A stretch of 64,000 nucleotides of DNA from an uncultured Bacteroidota bacterium (GTDB taxonomy: Bacteria > Bacteroidota > Bacteroidia > Chitinophagales > Chitinophagaceae), in the NCBI GenBank assembly GCA_903824665.1, contig CAIJXT010000030.1:186001-250000 (forward strand), written 5' to 3'. A model generated the notes under the pieces. It made no database searches, was not told the origin of the DNA, and saw only the letters and a program-made list of their open reading frames with translations. Below are positions 46,398 to 55,517 of the stretch, one piece after another; the stretch's first letter is position 1; each line of letters opens with the position of its first letter. The position numbers and the translations under genes are program-made.

Positions 46398-47594
46398 TTA
46401 CTGACCGGTAGAAGGCGCCGCTGCTTCTTCGTCGTCAGTGGTGCTCACCTTGTCTTCCATTTTGTCGAACTCAAACACCAGGCTGAAGCGAAGTGTGTTA
46501 GACAATGGGTTGCGGTTGATACCTGATCCCTGTGGAACAAGGTATGACGCATTCAGCTGAAACACGTTGTAGCGCAGTCCCAGTCCGCAGGTGATGTACT
46601 GACGGTCGCCATTGGTTTTGTCTTCGTAGAAATAACCAGCACGGATCGCAAAAGTATTCTGGTACCAATATTCTGCACCCAGTGCAGCGTTGATCTGCCT
46701 CAGCTGGTTGCCGGTAGTGAATGAGTTGAAAATACCGCTGATGATCGATACTGTAGTATCAGACCCTGTATACTGCAAAGACGGTACCAGCAGCTTGTTC
46801 AGGTCCAGTGCAAACGTGATCTTGTTGTACGCGTCGAACTGTGTAGTATATGCGGCACCCACACCCAGATTCATCGGGATAAAGTCCCTTCTGTTAGAGT
46901 TGTAAGTGATCTTGGAACCGATATTGCTCAATACAGCACCGAAGTTGAAGGTATTCACCTGGTATTCTGTCTTTTCTTTCGATTTGGTGTAGTACATACC
47001 CAGATCGGCTGCAAACGCATTACCGGGTTTGTAGTCGCCGCCGGTAGCAGCTAAGTTTACACCAGAGGCAATTGCAGAGTGTATATACCTCATGCTCAGA
47101 CCAGTAGACAGAAACTCAGACAACTTGCGTGAATAGCCCAGATCGAATGCATATTCGCGGGGCATACCAGTACCTATAGAGCTTGCATTCACATCGGTAT
47201 AGTTGATGTTACCCAATGAGAAGTAGCGCATAGAAGCACTTACAGCCTGCTCATTTTCTTCGCCAAATTTGGCATAACCAGCCAGATAAGCGAGGAAGAT
47301 ATCAGGTACCAGATCCTTAAGCCAAGGTGTGTATGTTGCTGATATACCGTATGTCTTGTCGGTAAATGGAATCTTACCTACATTCCAGTATTGTGCATTC
47401 GGGTCGGGCGATACAGCTATGCTCGCATCTCCCATTGCGCCCGCGCGGGCATCGGGCGAAATGCGCAAAAACGGAACGGCCGTGGTTACAAAGTTGTTAC
47501 TTGTTCCATTCAGGTTCGTCGTCTGGGCCTTCACTTCAGTCGTAGCTATCCCGGCCAGCATTGTCAATCCTATTAAAGCAAAGCGTCTTGCCAT
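46398..47594 (-). CDS. porV: Type IX secretion outer-membrane protein PorV
   Basis: The 398-residue protein is of the PorV (LptO) family, a FadL-like 14-stranded outer-membrane barrel that binds CTD-bearing T9SS cargo and carries it to the PorU/PorZ attachment complex. The ATG at 47594 starts a clear signal peptide (MARRFALIGLTMLAGIATTE..KAQ); an earlier in-frame ATG would add 18 residues and spoil it. The early motif VPFLRISPDARAGAMGDASI and PNAQYWNVGKIPF are family hallmarks. A short Glu/Asp-rich tail ends the protein. It lies 84 bp after porU. Confidence 0.95.
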   Translation of the reverse strand: MARRFALIGLTMLAGIATTEVKAQTTNLNGTSNNFVTTAVPFLRISPDARAGAMGDASIAVSPDPNAQYWNVGKIPFTDKTYGISATYTPWLKDLVPDIFLAYLAGYAKFGEENEQAVSASMRYFSLGNINYTDVNASSIGTGMPREYAFDLGYSRKLSEFLSTGLSMRYIHSAIASGVNLAATGGDYKPGNAFAADLGMYYTKSKEKTEYQVNTFNFGAVLSNIGSKITYNSNRRDFIPMNLGVGAAYTTQFDAYNKITFALDLNKLLVPSLQYTGSDTTVSIISGIFNSFTTGNQLRQINAALGAEYWYQNTFAIRAGYFYEDKTNGDRQYITCGLGLRYNVFQLNASYLVPQGSGINRNPLSNTLRFSLVFEFDKMEDKVSTTDDEEAAAPSTGQ

Positions 47595-47622
47595 CTTGTT
47601 ATTATTATAAAAATTTAAGTTT

Positions 47623-47646
47623 GGGCAAAAATATTTCTTTTTGCCC
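47623..47646. repeat. Inverted repeat between porU and porV
   Basis: GGGCAAAAA and TTTTTGCCC are perfect 9-bp arms around TATTTC in the 84-bp porU-porV gap. It may be an RNA stem that tunes the ratio of the two products; there is no following T tract to make it a clear terminator. Confidence 0.5.
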
Positions 47647-47678
47647 ATATAGTCAACAATAATTTTGTGAATATCCTA

Positions 47679-50600
47679 TTAACGTACAATCACCAGTTTT
47701 TGGTATGCACTCGACTTAAAACCTTGTTCAGTTGAGATCAGCACTCTGTATACATATACCCCTGATGGCAACCTGTTTCCCTGGTTGTCTGCACCATCCC
47801 AAACGATCTCGTTGCTGCGGCTGCCTGTAGGCGTAAACTGCTGATCTATGTTTTTTACAATTGCACCTGCGGCATTGTAGATGTTGATCTGTACATCTAG
47901 TGCCTCCTCAGGGTGATTGTGCTCAAACACAAAGTGCGTTTCGCCGCTGAATGGGTTGGGATAGTTCATCAGGTTCTCTATGGCCATCACCTTGCCATCG
48001 AGCACTATGAAGTCTACACTGCCTTCGCCCGAATTGTTGTTCACATCCCATGCCTTCACCCTTATGGTGTGCTTTCCGTTGGGTATCCCGTTTATCGGGA
48101 AGCTTACAGTTCCGCGTTGGTAGGTGTTTGGTGCGGTTTCGTAGTAATCATTTAGTATATATGGCTGCTCAATATTGCCATCCAGCACCGCTGTAAGGTC
48201 GTGTCCCAGCTTGTTGCCCGATACATTGATGCCAGTTTCAGAGAACAATTTCACAAAAAGTGATGTGTTGCTGCCAGTGATACCGCCATTCAGAAAAAGA
48301 CTGTCGTTGATATAGGGTTGCACAACCGGAGGTACATCACTGGTCACAGGGTTGTCAGAGTAGCCACCTACAGCAATGCCGGTGTCTACACCTGCAGCAT
48401 CGGTTATGCCATTGTGGGCATAGTGGCTGATCTTGCCAGTGCCAAAATTGTAGTTGATGTCCTTAGGGGCGATAAAGGTATACGAGTAGCGGCCATTGGT
48501 TACTGTTACCTTGCCTTTGTATACCAGATTGTCCTGCAGCTGAAAGGTTTTGTTCACACTGGTTATTGTCGCGATATTGCGGGGTTTGTCGTAAAACGAT
48601 ACAGACAGTATGCCATTAAAGCCATCCAGTGTATTGCCGTTATTATCGTGTACCCTGCCGCTGATGCGGTATGCGCCCAGCGCCTTTATGGTATCGGCTG
48701 GTGTAGCGGTTGCTACATCTGTTATGCTGTCTACATGCACAAAATGCTCAGGGAAATTGGGGGTAAGTGCCGGGTCGCCCAATAGCGAAAATTTACGGTA
48801 GTTAGCCAGCTCGTTAGGGTTGTTCGAGGTAAGGTAAGTAGCATTTTTACCTATCCTCGATGCGTCGCCAAAGCTGTGCCATTTGCCATTTGCTTTTTGA
48901 GTAAGCTGTGTCTTCAGAAATATCGCATTCAGCGGATTGTTGTAGTTGGCATATACTGCCGCAGTAGTAGTGAAGATAGAGATCACACCACCACCTTTAT
49001 GCAGCACCAGTTGCTCAGCTGCCGATATATACTGCGGATGATCAAACTGGCCGTAGTCGCAGGTAGCTGTCACCATAAAAGGCATCATGTTTACATTATT
49101 CCAGCGATTAAAGTCGTCCTGAGTAAGTATGCGCTCTTCTGTCCATACCTGAGTATTGCCGTGGCCGCTGTAGTTGATCAGCATTGTCCCCTTGTATATC
49201 CGGTCGCTGATAGATGCATTGGCATTGGGGCAGCGTAGTCCTGCGGGTGTAGATATCCTCGGTATAGCATCCAGGTATACCTTGCTGTGGTTATAGAGGT
49301 TATGTGTAGTGCCGGTTATTACCTCACCCATTTCTTCTGCATCCTGCATATGGTTTCCGGCACCATCGTTATTATCTGCGATCAATGTTGATGCTATGCG
49401 CCATGGCCCTAGTGTTGCGGCGCTTTTGTAGTTGGTGATCTTGGCTACTATTGCTACGGCGTCGGCTACGGTCCTTGCAGGTAGCCTGCCTACGCCTATA
49501 TCCAGAGCATTGAACAGGGTATGCTTTTCTATGTCTTCATTGTCATCCAGAAAACCATAAAAGTCATCAGTAGAGAAGCTGTTGAGGTTGTATGCCGATT
49601 CAGCCGATTCGAAAACGGGAACAAAATTAGAGTTGTTAGGCAATCTGTTTTTGTAGTCGTAAGATGCCCCGCCCAACAGGGTCAGGTACCGCGGCATTTG
49701 TGTAGTATCATTACCGGCACGTTTGTAAAACATTCTTGCAAAGTCCCTTATGGCACTGATGTCCTGCGCACCCGACGAGAATTCGTTGTATACCTGCTCC
49801 GGAGTTACTACTACTACACGCATGTTGTCATGTGCGCGGTGATAATCGGCGAGCTGGTTGGCCTGAGCCAGATAGTTTTTGTGGCTTACAATAATGTTAT
49901 CTACCTGCGGCACTCCGTGAAGGTTCTGGTTAGCTACGCTGCCTGCGTATACAGGTGCATACAGGTTCAGGCTGTTCATGGCGGCAAACTCATGCAGTAT
50001 CTGTGCATCGCAGGAGAATGTGTAGGTGCTGCCGCTAAGTGCACCGTTTAGGATCACCGGTACCTGTGGGTTGGTTACATCCCATACCCGGGTTGAACCG
50101 CCGGCACCCTGTAGTATGTAGTTGGCAGTATTGCCAGGTCCTTTGCTTTGCAGGTCGCGAAAGCTTAGTTGGTCTCCGCTAAGTACCAGTGGTCTTCTTG
50201 CGTTCAGCTCTACGAAGTTCAGGTATCCTTGCGCGTCTGAAGCTGCTGGTGTGAAGGTGAGCCGCACCTGAGCCGATGCTGCGTTAATCCCCACAGTTCC
50301 GGCAATTTCCTTGATCTGCATTACGGTATTATCGCTTGTTCCCGACGGGAAAGCAATAGATCCAAGTGCATTTCCATTTACTGTAGCATCAAAAGCGCAG
50401 TTGGGTGCACCAACCACTCCCGCAGACACCTTGCAGTATACATTGGATACTGCTGCCCCTATATCGAAATTGAACGATTGTGTCAGGTTATTGGCTAATG
50501 GATTGAACTGTTCTCCATACCATGTTTTACCAATGCCCGCCGGATTTACCAGATCTACATCATGTACATCATAGTAGTTGTAGTCTGTTACTGTTACATT

Positions 50601-51416
50601 ACCTCCGGGAGGTGCGTTTTGCTCGCTGATGCGCAATCCGGGCCCTTTATCAAACGTTATAAAATAGTAAGCAGTGTCGCTGTATAGATTTTTTAAATGC
50701 GTGAATCTTTTATTTATTGTATCTGCATCCCAACCCATGGGGCCCAGGCCATAGAATACTGCATAGTCTCCTGTATTGAAAATGTTGTCACCTCCATCAT
50801 AAACAAGCAGTGCGTTTTCTACTAGGTCGGTCGCCCTGGGCACACTGTTCGCTTCCGACAGCATTTTACCACCATTTCCGTATACCCTGATATTGGCGGG
50901 GTTGATGCTGGCGGGTGTCAGTCCCATAGAAGTAATGAAGGCTGCGTCTATCTTGTGAAATCCGGTGCGGGTAATACCAATCTTGTACCACGTACCAGTT
51001 GCCAGTGCCGACGAGGTAATGTCTGCAGTGGGTTTCGCTGATGCGGTATTTATGCTGGTGGTGTTTTCGGTCAGGTCCAGTGTCAGGCTGGTGATCTGCT
51101 GCACAATTCCGGCCGCATCTTTCTGATAGGCTGGTATGCGTATTACGGCAAATGGGCGTTTGCGCTCCATACCCAGCACCACTTCTGTTTGCTCAACCGC
51201 CATTGGTTGTACACCATCCGGTAGCGTAGCCACAGTATAACTTAAATCGGTAACTTTTACCTGTGGTAAAGCATAGTTTTGCAGCCATACCTTTTTAATT
51301 ATGTAGCCGCCATAAACCTCCCTTGGGTTCACCTGATGAACTTCGGTATAGGCAAATGCTGAAGACGATAGGGTAGTGCTGAGAAAAAGTAATACAGCAG
51401 GGATTATTTTTTTCAT
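47679..51416 (-). CDS. porU: Type IX secretion sortase/C-terminal signal peptidase PorU
   Basis: The 1,245-residue gingipain-like C25 protein removes the C-terminal domain from T9SS cargo and attaches A-LPS at the cell surface. The catalytic histidine is in INYSGHGNTQVW (about His752) and the cysteine in VTATCDYGQFDHP (about Cys786). The N-terminus has a signal peptide (MKKIIPAVLLFLSTTLSSSAFA). PorU keeps its own C-terminal domain, seen in MNYPNPFSGETHFVFEH, GNRLPSGVYVYRVLI and the terminal YQKLVIVR. The start 8 codons after the first in-frame methionine is chosen for the signal peptide. porV follows in the same operon; gldJ diverges. Confidence 0.95.
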   Translation of the reverse strand: MKKIIPAVLLFLSTTLSSSAFAYTEVHQVNPREVYGGYIIKKVWLQNYALPQVKVTDLSYTVATLPDGVQPMAVEQTEVVLGMERKRPFAVIRIPAYQKDAAGIVQQITSLTLDLTENTTSINTASAKPTADITSSALATGTWYKIGITRTGFHKIDAAFITSMGLTPASINPANIRVYGNGGKMLSEANSVPRATDLVENALLVYDGGDNIFNTGDYAVFYGLGPMGWDADTINKRFTHLKNLYSDTAYYFITFDKGPGLRISEQNAPPGGNVTVTDYNYYDVHDVDLVNPAGIGKTWYGEQFNPLANNLTQSFNFDIGAAVSNVYCKVSAGVVGAPNCAFDATVNGNALGSIAFPSGTSDNTVMQIKEIAGTVGINAASAQVRLTFTPAASDAQGYLNFVELNARRPLVLSGDQLSFRDLQSKGPGNTANYILQGAGGSTRVWDVTNPQVPVILNGALSGSTYTFSCDAQILHEFAAMNSLNLYAPVYAGSVANQNLHGVPQVDNIIVSHKNYLAQANQLADYHRAHDNMRVVVVTPEQVYNEFSSGAQDISAIRDFARMFYKRAGNDTTQMPRYLTLLGGASYDYKNRLPNNSNFVPVFESAESAYNLNSFSTDDFYGFLDDNEDIEKHTLFNALDIGVGRLPARTVADAVAIVAKITNYKSAATLGPWRIASTLIADNNDGAGNHMQDAEEMGEVITGTTHNLYNHSKVYLDAIPRISTPAGLRCPNANASISDRIYKGTMLINYSGHGNTQVWTEERILTQDDFNRWNNVNMMPFMVTATCDYGQFDHPQYISAAEQLVLHKGGGVISIFTTTAAVYANYNNPLNAIFLKTQLTQKANGKWHSFGDASRIGKNATYLTSNNPNELANYRKFSLLGDPALTPNFPEHFVHVDSITDVATATPADTIKALGAYRISGRVHDNNGNTLDGFNGILSVSFYDKPRNIATITSVNKTFQLQDNLVYKGKVTVTNGRYSYTFIAPKDINYNFGTGKISHYAHNGITDAAGVDTGIAVGGYSDNPVTSDVPPVVQPYINDSLFLNGGITGSNTSLFVKLFSETGINVSGNKLGHDLTAVLDGNIEQPYILNDYYETAPNTYQRGTVSFPINGIPNGKHTIRVKAWDVNNNSGEGSVDFIVLDGKVMAIENLMNYPNPFSGETHFVFEHNHPEEALDVQINIYNAAGAIVKNIDQQFTPTGSRSNEIVWDGADNQGNRLPSGVYVYRVLISTEQGFKSSAYQKLVIVR

Positions 51417-51689
51417 ACTTTTAAAATAGGTTTTGAGCACCCGGACGGGAAAATGAACTAAATCAAAATTAAGTAATAAACAGTGTTCAACGGAAAAAAC
51501 CGTGCAATTGCTGTGTTAAATAGTTAACGTAAATCTTTTTCAAATATTATATTTGCTGAAAAAAATAGAAAAACTGGCTTTTTTTTTAAAAAGGCTTTGA
51601 AAACTTGAAAATTTAAAAAGAATGCGGTATCATTGTAACTGCTTTTAACAAAATACCTGCAAAAAGGCGTAACTTTTTTAGCGAAAATT

Positions 51690-53228
51690 ATGAAAAGAAA
51701 AATCATAGGCATCGGCTTGCTTTGTATTGGAGCTGCTACTTTATTTTCTGCATGTGCCTCCAATTCACAAAAGAAAGGTAGAGGTTTTGGTGAGTCCAGA
51801 GTCACTGGTTGGGAATTGAACAACAGCTCATGGGGTGGCTTCGAAGCAAGGGATTATGCCGGGCAACCAACACCAATCGGTATGGCTTTTGTACAGGGCG
51901 GTAGGTTTACAATGGGAGCAGTTGATGACGAAATGCCTACTCTTGAAAACAACAGCATGAGGCGTACCGTTTCCGTTTCTTCTTTTTATATGGACGAAAC
52001 AGAAATTGAGAACCAAAGCTACCGTGAATACATCTATTGGCTCAATCGTACTTATTTCACTGACTATCCGGAGATTATAATGGCCGCCAAGCCCGACTCC
52101 AACGTGTGGCGCTCGGCTCTGGCTTACAACGAGCCTTATGTGAAATATTACTTCATGGCTAATGCCTACAACCACTATCCTGTGGTGGGTGTAAACTGGT
52201 ATCAGGCTTCCGACTTCTGCGAATGGCGTACAGATCGTTTCAACGAAGGTTTGCTGATCAAGTATGGTTTCCTGTATCCTAACGTTAACCAGTCTGGTGA
52301 AGACGTATTTACTACCAAGTCTTACGTTTCTGGTCAGTATGAAGGTTCTAAAAGAAACAGAAAGTTGGATCTCGAACCAAACGGTTCTCATGAGCGTCCT
52401 GTAAACTATGGTGATGGTCTTTTCCAACCCGATTTCAGGCTGCCTACAGAAGCTGAGTGGGAATACGCTGCACTTGGTCTTATCGGTAACAACCCAAGCC
52501 CCGAAAACAAACGTCGTCGTGGTGAGGAAGTTATCACAGATCGCAACACGCTGCCATGGGGACCAAAGAACACTACACGCTACGGTCTGCACAATCAGTA
52601 CCAGGGCGAGTTTGAAGGTAACTTCATGAGAGGCAAAGGTGATTACATGGGTGTTGCCGGTGGTCTTAACGACAATGGTGATGGTCCTACTTTAGTAAAT
52701 ACATTCCTCCGCAATCCATTTGGTCTTTACAACATGGCCGGCAACGTGAATGAGTGGGTTATGGATACTTACCGCCCAAGTTCACACGAAGATGTTGACG
52801 ACTTCCGTCCTTTCCGTGGTAACGTCTACAAGAAAGATTTGTATCAGGAAGATTGGACTCCTGAAGAAAAAGACAGCATAGGTCACATGCCTACTGCAGT
52901 ACTCACAGATGAAGAGGTTCGCAACAATAACCATTTCAAAACACGTTCTGGTGTGCTTCATAGCTACAGAGATGGTGATAGTCTTTCTCAGGCAGCTTAC
53001 GGTTATGGTTCTGCTTCTCTGATCAACGATTCTACCAAAGTTTACAAAGGTGGTTCATGGGCAGACCGTGCTTACTGGTTGTCTCCCGGGACTCGCCGCT
53101 ACATGCAGGGAAATCTGTCTTCTTCTACCATCGGTTTCCGTTGTGTAATGGATCGCTTCGGTAGCCCAACTGGCGACATGCAGCCAGGTGGTAACAACTT
53201 CGGCAGGCAGAAATACCACAAAAGATAA
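51690..53228 (+). CDS. gldJ: Gliding motility/T9SS lipoprotein GldJ
   Basis: The 512-residue lipoprotein has a signal peptide with lipobox FSAC (Cys22). It is related to sulfatase-modifying (FGE/SUMF1) proteins, with an early FVQGGRFTMGAVDDEMP and FYMDETEIENQSYREYIYWL, a middle RLPTEAEWEYAALG and a late FGLYNMAGNVNEWVMDTY and GGSWADRAYW and GFRCVMDRF. GldJ is needed for gliding and T9SS function in Flavobacterium, partly by stabilising GldK. Divergence from porU/porV matches the usual Bacteroidota neighbourhood. The start is the only ATG before the signal peptide. Confidence 0.95.
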   Translation: MKRKIIGIGLLCIGAATLFSACASNSQKKGRGFGESRVTGWELNNSSWGGFEARDYAGQPTPIGMAFVQGGRFTMGAVDDEMPTLENNSMRRTVSVSSFYMDETEIENQSYREYIYWLNRTYFTDYPEIIMAAKPDSNVWRSALAYNEPYVKYYFMANAYNHYPVVGVNWYQASDFCEWRTDRFNEGLLIKYGFLYPNVNQSGEDVFTTKSYVSGQYEGSKRNRKLDLEPNGSHERPVNYGDGLFQPDFRLPTEAEWEYAALGLIGNNPSPENKRRRGEEVITDRNTLPWGPKNTTRYGLHNQYQGEFEGNFMRGKGDYMGVAGGLNDNGDGPTLVNTFLRNPFGLYNMAGNVNEWVMDTYRPSSHEDVDDFRPFRGNVYKKDLYQEDWTPEEKDSIGHMPTAVLTDEEVRNNNHFKTRSGVLHSYRDGDSLSQAAYGYGSASLINDSTKVYKGGSWADRAYWLSPGTRRYMQGNLSSSTIGFRCVMDRFGSPTGDMQPGGNNFGRQKYHKR

Positions 53229-53250
53229 TTTGCACACTATTTCATAATAA

Positions 53251-53279
53251 AGCCCCTTTCTTATCGGAAGGGGTTTTTT
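53251..53279 (+). terminator. Terminator of gldJ
   Basis: CCCCTTTC and GGAAGGGG form an 8-bp stem with one G-U pair around TTATC, followed by six T residues. It sits between gldJ and murF, so murF has its own promoter or depends on read-through. Confidence 0.85.
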
Positions 53280-53302
53280 ATTTTTACACCAAATTTACCT
53301 CC

Positions 53303-54604
53303 GTGACTATTACCGATTTATATCAGAAGTATCTGGCGCATCCGCTGGTGATAACAGATACGCGAAAGCTGCAACCAGGCGGAATTTACTTTGCTTTAAA
53401 GGGCGATAACTTCAATGGCAACACCTTCGCATCAAAAGCATTGGCCGCGGGTGCCGCATACGCTGTAATAGATGAGGCGGAGTACAATTCCGATGAGCGT
53501 TGCATTCTGGTACCTGATGTATTAGATACACTGCAGCAGCTGGCTCTCCACCATCGGCAACAGTTCGTTGTTCCGTTTATAGCAATTACAGGTTCTAATG
53601 GCAAAACCACTACCAAGGAGCTGGTAGCGGCGGTGCTCTCCCGGCAGTATATCACCTATGCCACAGAGGGCAATCTGAACAATCATATTGGCATACCACT
53701 TACTCTGCTAAGGATAGCTGAGGGAGTGCAGATGGCAGTGATAGAAATGGGTGCCAATCATCAGAAGGAAATAGAGGGATATTGCAGGGTAGCAGAGCCT
53801 ACCCACGGTATCATTACTAATTGCGGCAAGGCACATATTGAGGGGTTTGGTGGAATAGAAGGGGTAAGGAAAGGTAAGGGTGAATTGTACGACTATATTG
53901 CAGCTGCAGGCGGCACCATTTTCCGAAATACAGATCTCGATTATCTGCAGGACATGGGTAGGGGTGTACTCCGTCAGATCACCTATGGTACAGCCCTTGG
54001 CGACATCACAGGCGTTCCTGTAATGAATGGTGTGTTTCTGTCTGTTGCTGTAAAGAATAAGGATGAAGACTCGATGATCAATACACGCCTTGTTGGCGAA
54101 TACAACTACCCTAATGTGATGACAGCAGTTGCCGTAGGTACTCATTTCGGTGTGCCCATGCAGGAAATAAAGGCGGCAATAGAAAGCTACGAGCCCGATA
54201 ACAGCCGGTCGCAGTGGCTACAGAAAGGTAGCAACCGCATTATACTCGATGCCTACAATGCCAACCCTACAAGCATGCGTGCTGCAATACTGAATTTTGC
54301 CGGCGCGTCACTAGCCGCCAAGACGCTGTGGATTGGGGGTATGAAAGAGATGGGTAGTGCCGAACAGTACGAACACAAAGAACTGGTGTCGCTCATAGCT
54401 GCATATCAGTGGCAGGATGTGATATTGGTAGGCAGGGAATTTGAGGGCGTAGCTGGCAATTATAAGTGGTTTGCTGACAGCACTGCCGCAGCGGAATATG
54501 TAAGTAAAAACCCACCACGGGACAGCGCTATTCTTATAAAAGGTTCAAGAGGCAGTAAAATGGAGCTGATGCTACGCGCACTAGGTGATACCGCCACTAC
54601 ATGA
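53303..54604 (+). CDS. murF: UDP-MurNAc-tripeptide:D-alanyl-D-alanine ligase
   Basis: The 433-residue Mur ligase adds D-Ala-D-Ala to complete the stem pentapeptide. The substrate loop DTRKLQPGGIYFALKG is near the start, the ATP loop is ITGSNGKTT (95-103), and FEMGANHQKE-like EMGANHQKEIEGY follows. The C-terminal domain includes ILDAYNANPTSMRAAI and LWIGGMKEMG. The start is GTG, 23 bp after the gldJ terminator. It lies well outside the dcw operon, which carries murE and murD but not murF. Confidence 0.96.
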   Translation: MTITDLYQKYLAHPLVITDTRKLQPGGIYFALKGDNFNGNTFASKALAAGAAYAVIDEAEYNSDERCILVPDVLDTLQQLALHHRQQFVVPFIAITGSNGKTTTKELVAAVLSRQYITYATEGNLNNHIGIPLTLLRIAEGVQMAVIEMGANHQKEIEGYCRVAEPTHGIITNCGKAHIEGFGGIEGVRKGKGELYDYIAAAGGTIFRNTDLDYLQDMGRGVLRQITYGTALGDITGVPVMNGVFLSVAVKNKDEDSMINTRLVGEYNYPNVMTAVAVGTHFGVPMQEIKAAIESYEPDNSRSQWLQKGSNRIILDAYNANPTSMRAAILNFAGASLAAKTLWIGGMKEMGSAEQYEHKELVSLIAAYQWQDVILVGREFEGVAGNYKWFADSTAAAEYVSKNPPRDSAILIKGSRGSKMELMLRALGDTATT

Positions 54605-54659
54605 TCCCGGATGCAGCAGTGATAACGCATTATTACAACTACTCAGAATCTAATACAGG

Positions 54660-55448
54660 TCATTTTCCATGTTTCAGACCCAATATCAGAGATTTCAGCT
54701 CTTGCATATCTGTTTCGGGTTGTGGTAGTGTACCGGTCTGGTGTTTATAGTACTTCCATATTTCCAGTATGCCATCAATAGATACAGTATATGGTGCGTA
54801 ATTTTTATTCAGCGATTTCAGTAGCACGGTACCATTATCCTGTACTGTTACCTGCTTAAAAACAAAGTCCTGCTCACCCTTAAGAATTACAACACATGGT
54901 GTGTTGGGTTTTAAGCTTTTCCAGTCCTGTACATATTCGGCTATCACCTCGCTGTTTTCGGGCAATGGCAGCATAGAGTCTCCAGTTGTTGGAAACATTC
55001 TGTATGTGCCTGATTTTGGCAGATTTGGCAGTGTAAATCTGGGCAGGGCTGCTATATATTCAGGGTCATTATAGCCTGCCATGTAGCCCGCTTTCGCCTT
55101 TATAGGTATGTATTCGGTATTCTCCTTGTTGCGCTTATCTACGGTTATTGCCAGTACCCGTATCTTGCTGCCGGTCATATACACATCATTTCCGGTCAGT
55201 AGTTCCTTTAGTTTCAGCTCGCCCAGTTTCATCAGGTCAGCTTTCAGCAGGCTGTCTACACTAACCTTGAAGTATTCGGAGAATTTTACCAGATCCATAG
55301 CTGATGGATTGATTGTTTTACCAGACTCCAGCGCCTGTAGTTTATTCCGCGACAGGTCCAGTTCAGACGATACTTCTTCCTGGCTTTTTTTCTTCCGCTC
55401 GCGCAGAAACCGGATGTTGCTATGAAAAAAAATTTTTGCAGTTGTCAT
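54660..55448 (-). CDS. XRE-family repressor with S24 (LexA-like) peptidase domain
   Basis: The 262-residue protein has an N-terminal Cro/C1 helix-turn-helix (about 11-70, with SQEEVSSELDLSRNKLQALE) and a C-terminal LexA-like S24 domain. The expected autocleavage dyad is Ser158 (in TTGDSMLPLP) and Lys198 (in FVFKQVTV), and a candidate Ala-Gly cleavage site is A120-G121 in IPIKAKAGYMAGY. Order and spacing resemble LexA and phage repressors, which cleave themselves when RecA filaments form. It diverges from imuA, with a palindrome in the 69-bp gap, so it probably represses the imu cassette and itself. Autocleavage is inference from the residues. Confidence 0.9.
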   Translation of the reverse strand: MTTAKIFFHSNIRFLRERKKKSQEEVSSELDLSRNKLQALESGKTINPSAMDLVKFSEYFKVSVDSLLKADLMKLGELKLKELLTGNDVYMTGSKIRVLAITVDKRNKENTEYIPIKAKAGYMAGYNDPEYIAALPRFTLPNLPKSGTYRMFPTTGDSMLPLPENSEVIAEYVQDWKSLKPNTPCVVILKGEQDFVFKQVTVQDNGTVLLKSLNKNYAPYTVSIDGILEIWKYYKHQTGTLPQPETDMQELKSLILGLKHGK

Positions 55449-55477
55449 TTTCTATTGTTATTATTGGAAACATGCAA

Positions 55478-55496
55478 TTGTTGCTATAAGCAACAA
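55478..55496. promoter_or_regulatory. Palindromic operator candidate in the repressor-imuA gap
   Basis: TTGTTGC and GCAACAA are perfect 7-bp arms around TATAA, midway between the divergent start codons. A related half-site, TTGTTGATAAA on the minus strand, lies nearer imuA (about 55510-55520). The arrangement suits a dimeric HTH repressor controlling both directions. Confidence 0.65.
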
Positions 55497-55517
55497 AAAT
55501 AAACAACTTTATCAACA

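Noticed and set aside
54660-55448. A canonical LexA
   Set aside because: The S24 domain fits, but the N-terminus is a Cro/C1-type HTH with a long linker, unlike LexA's winged helix.
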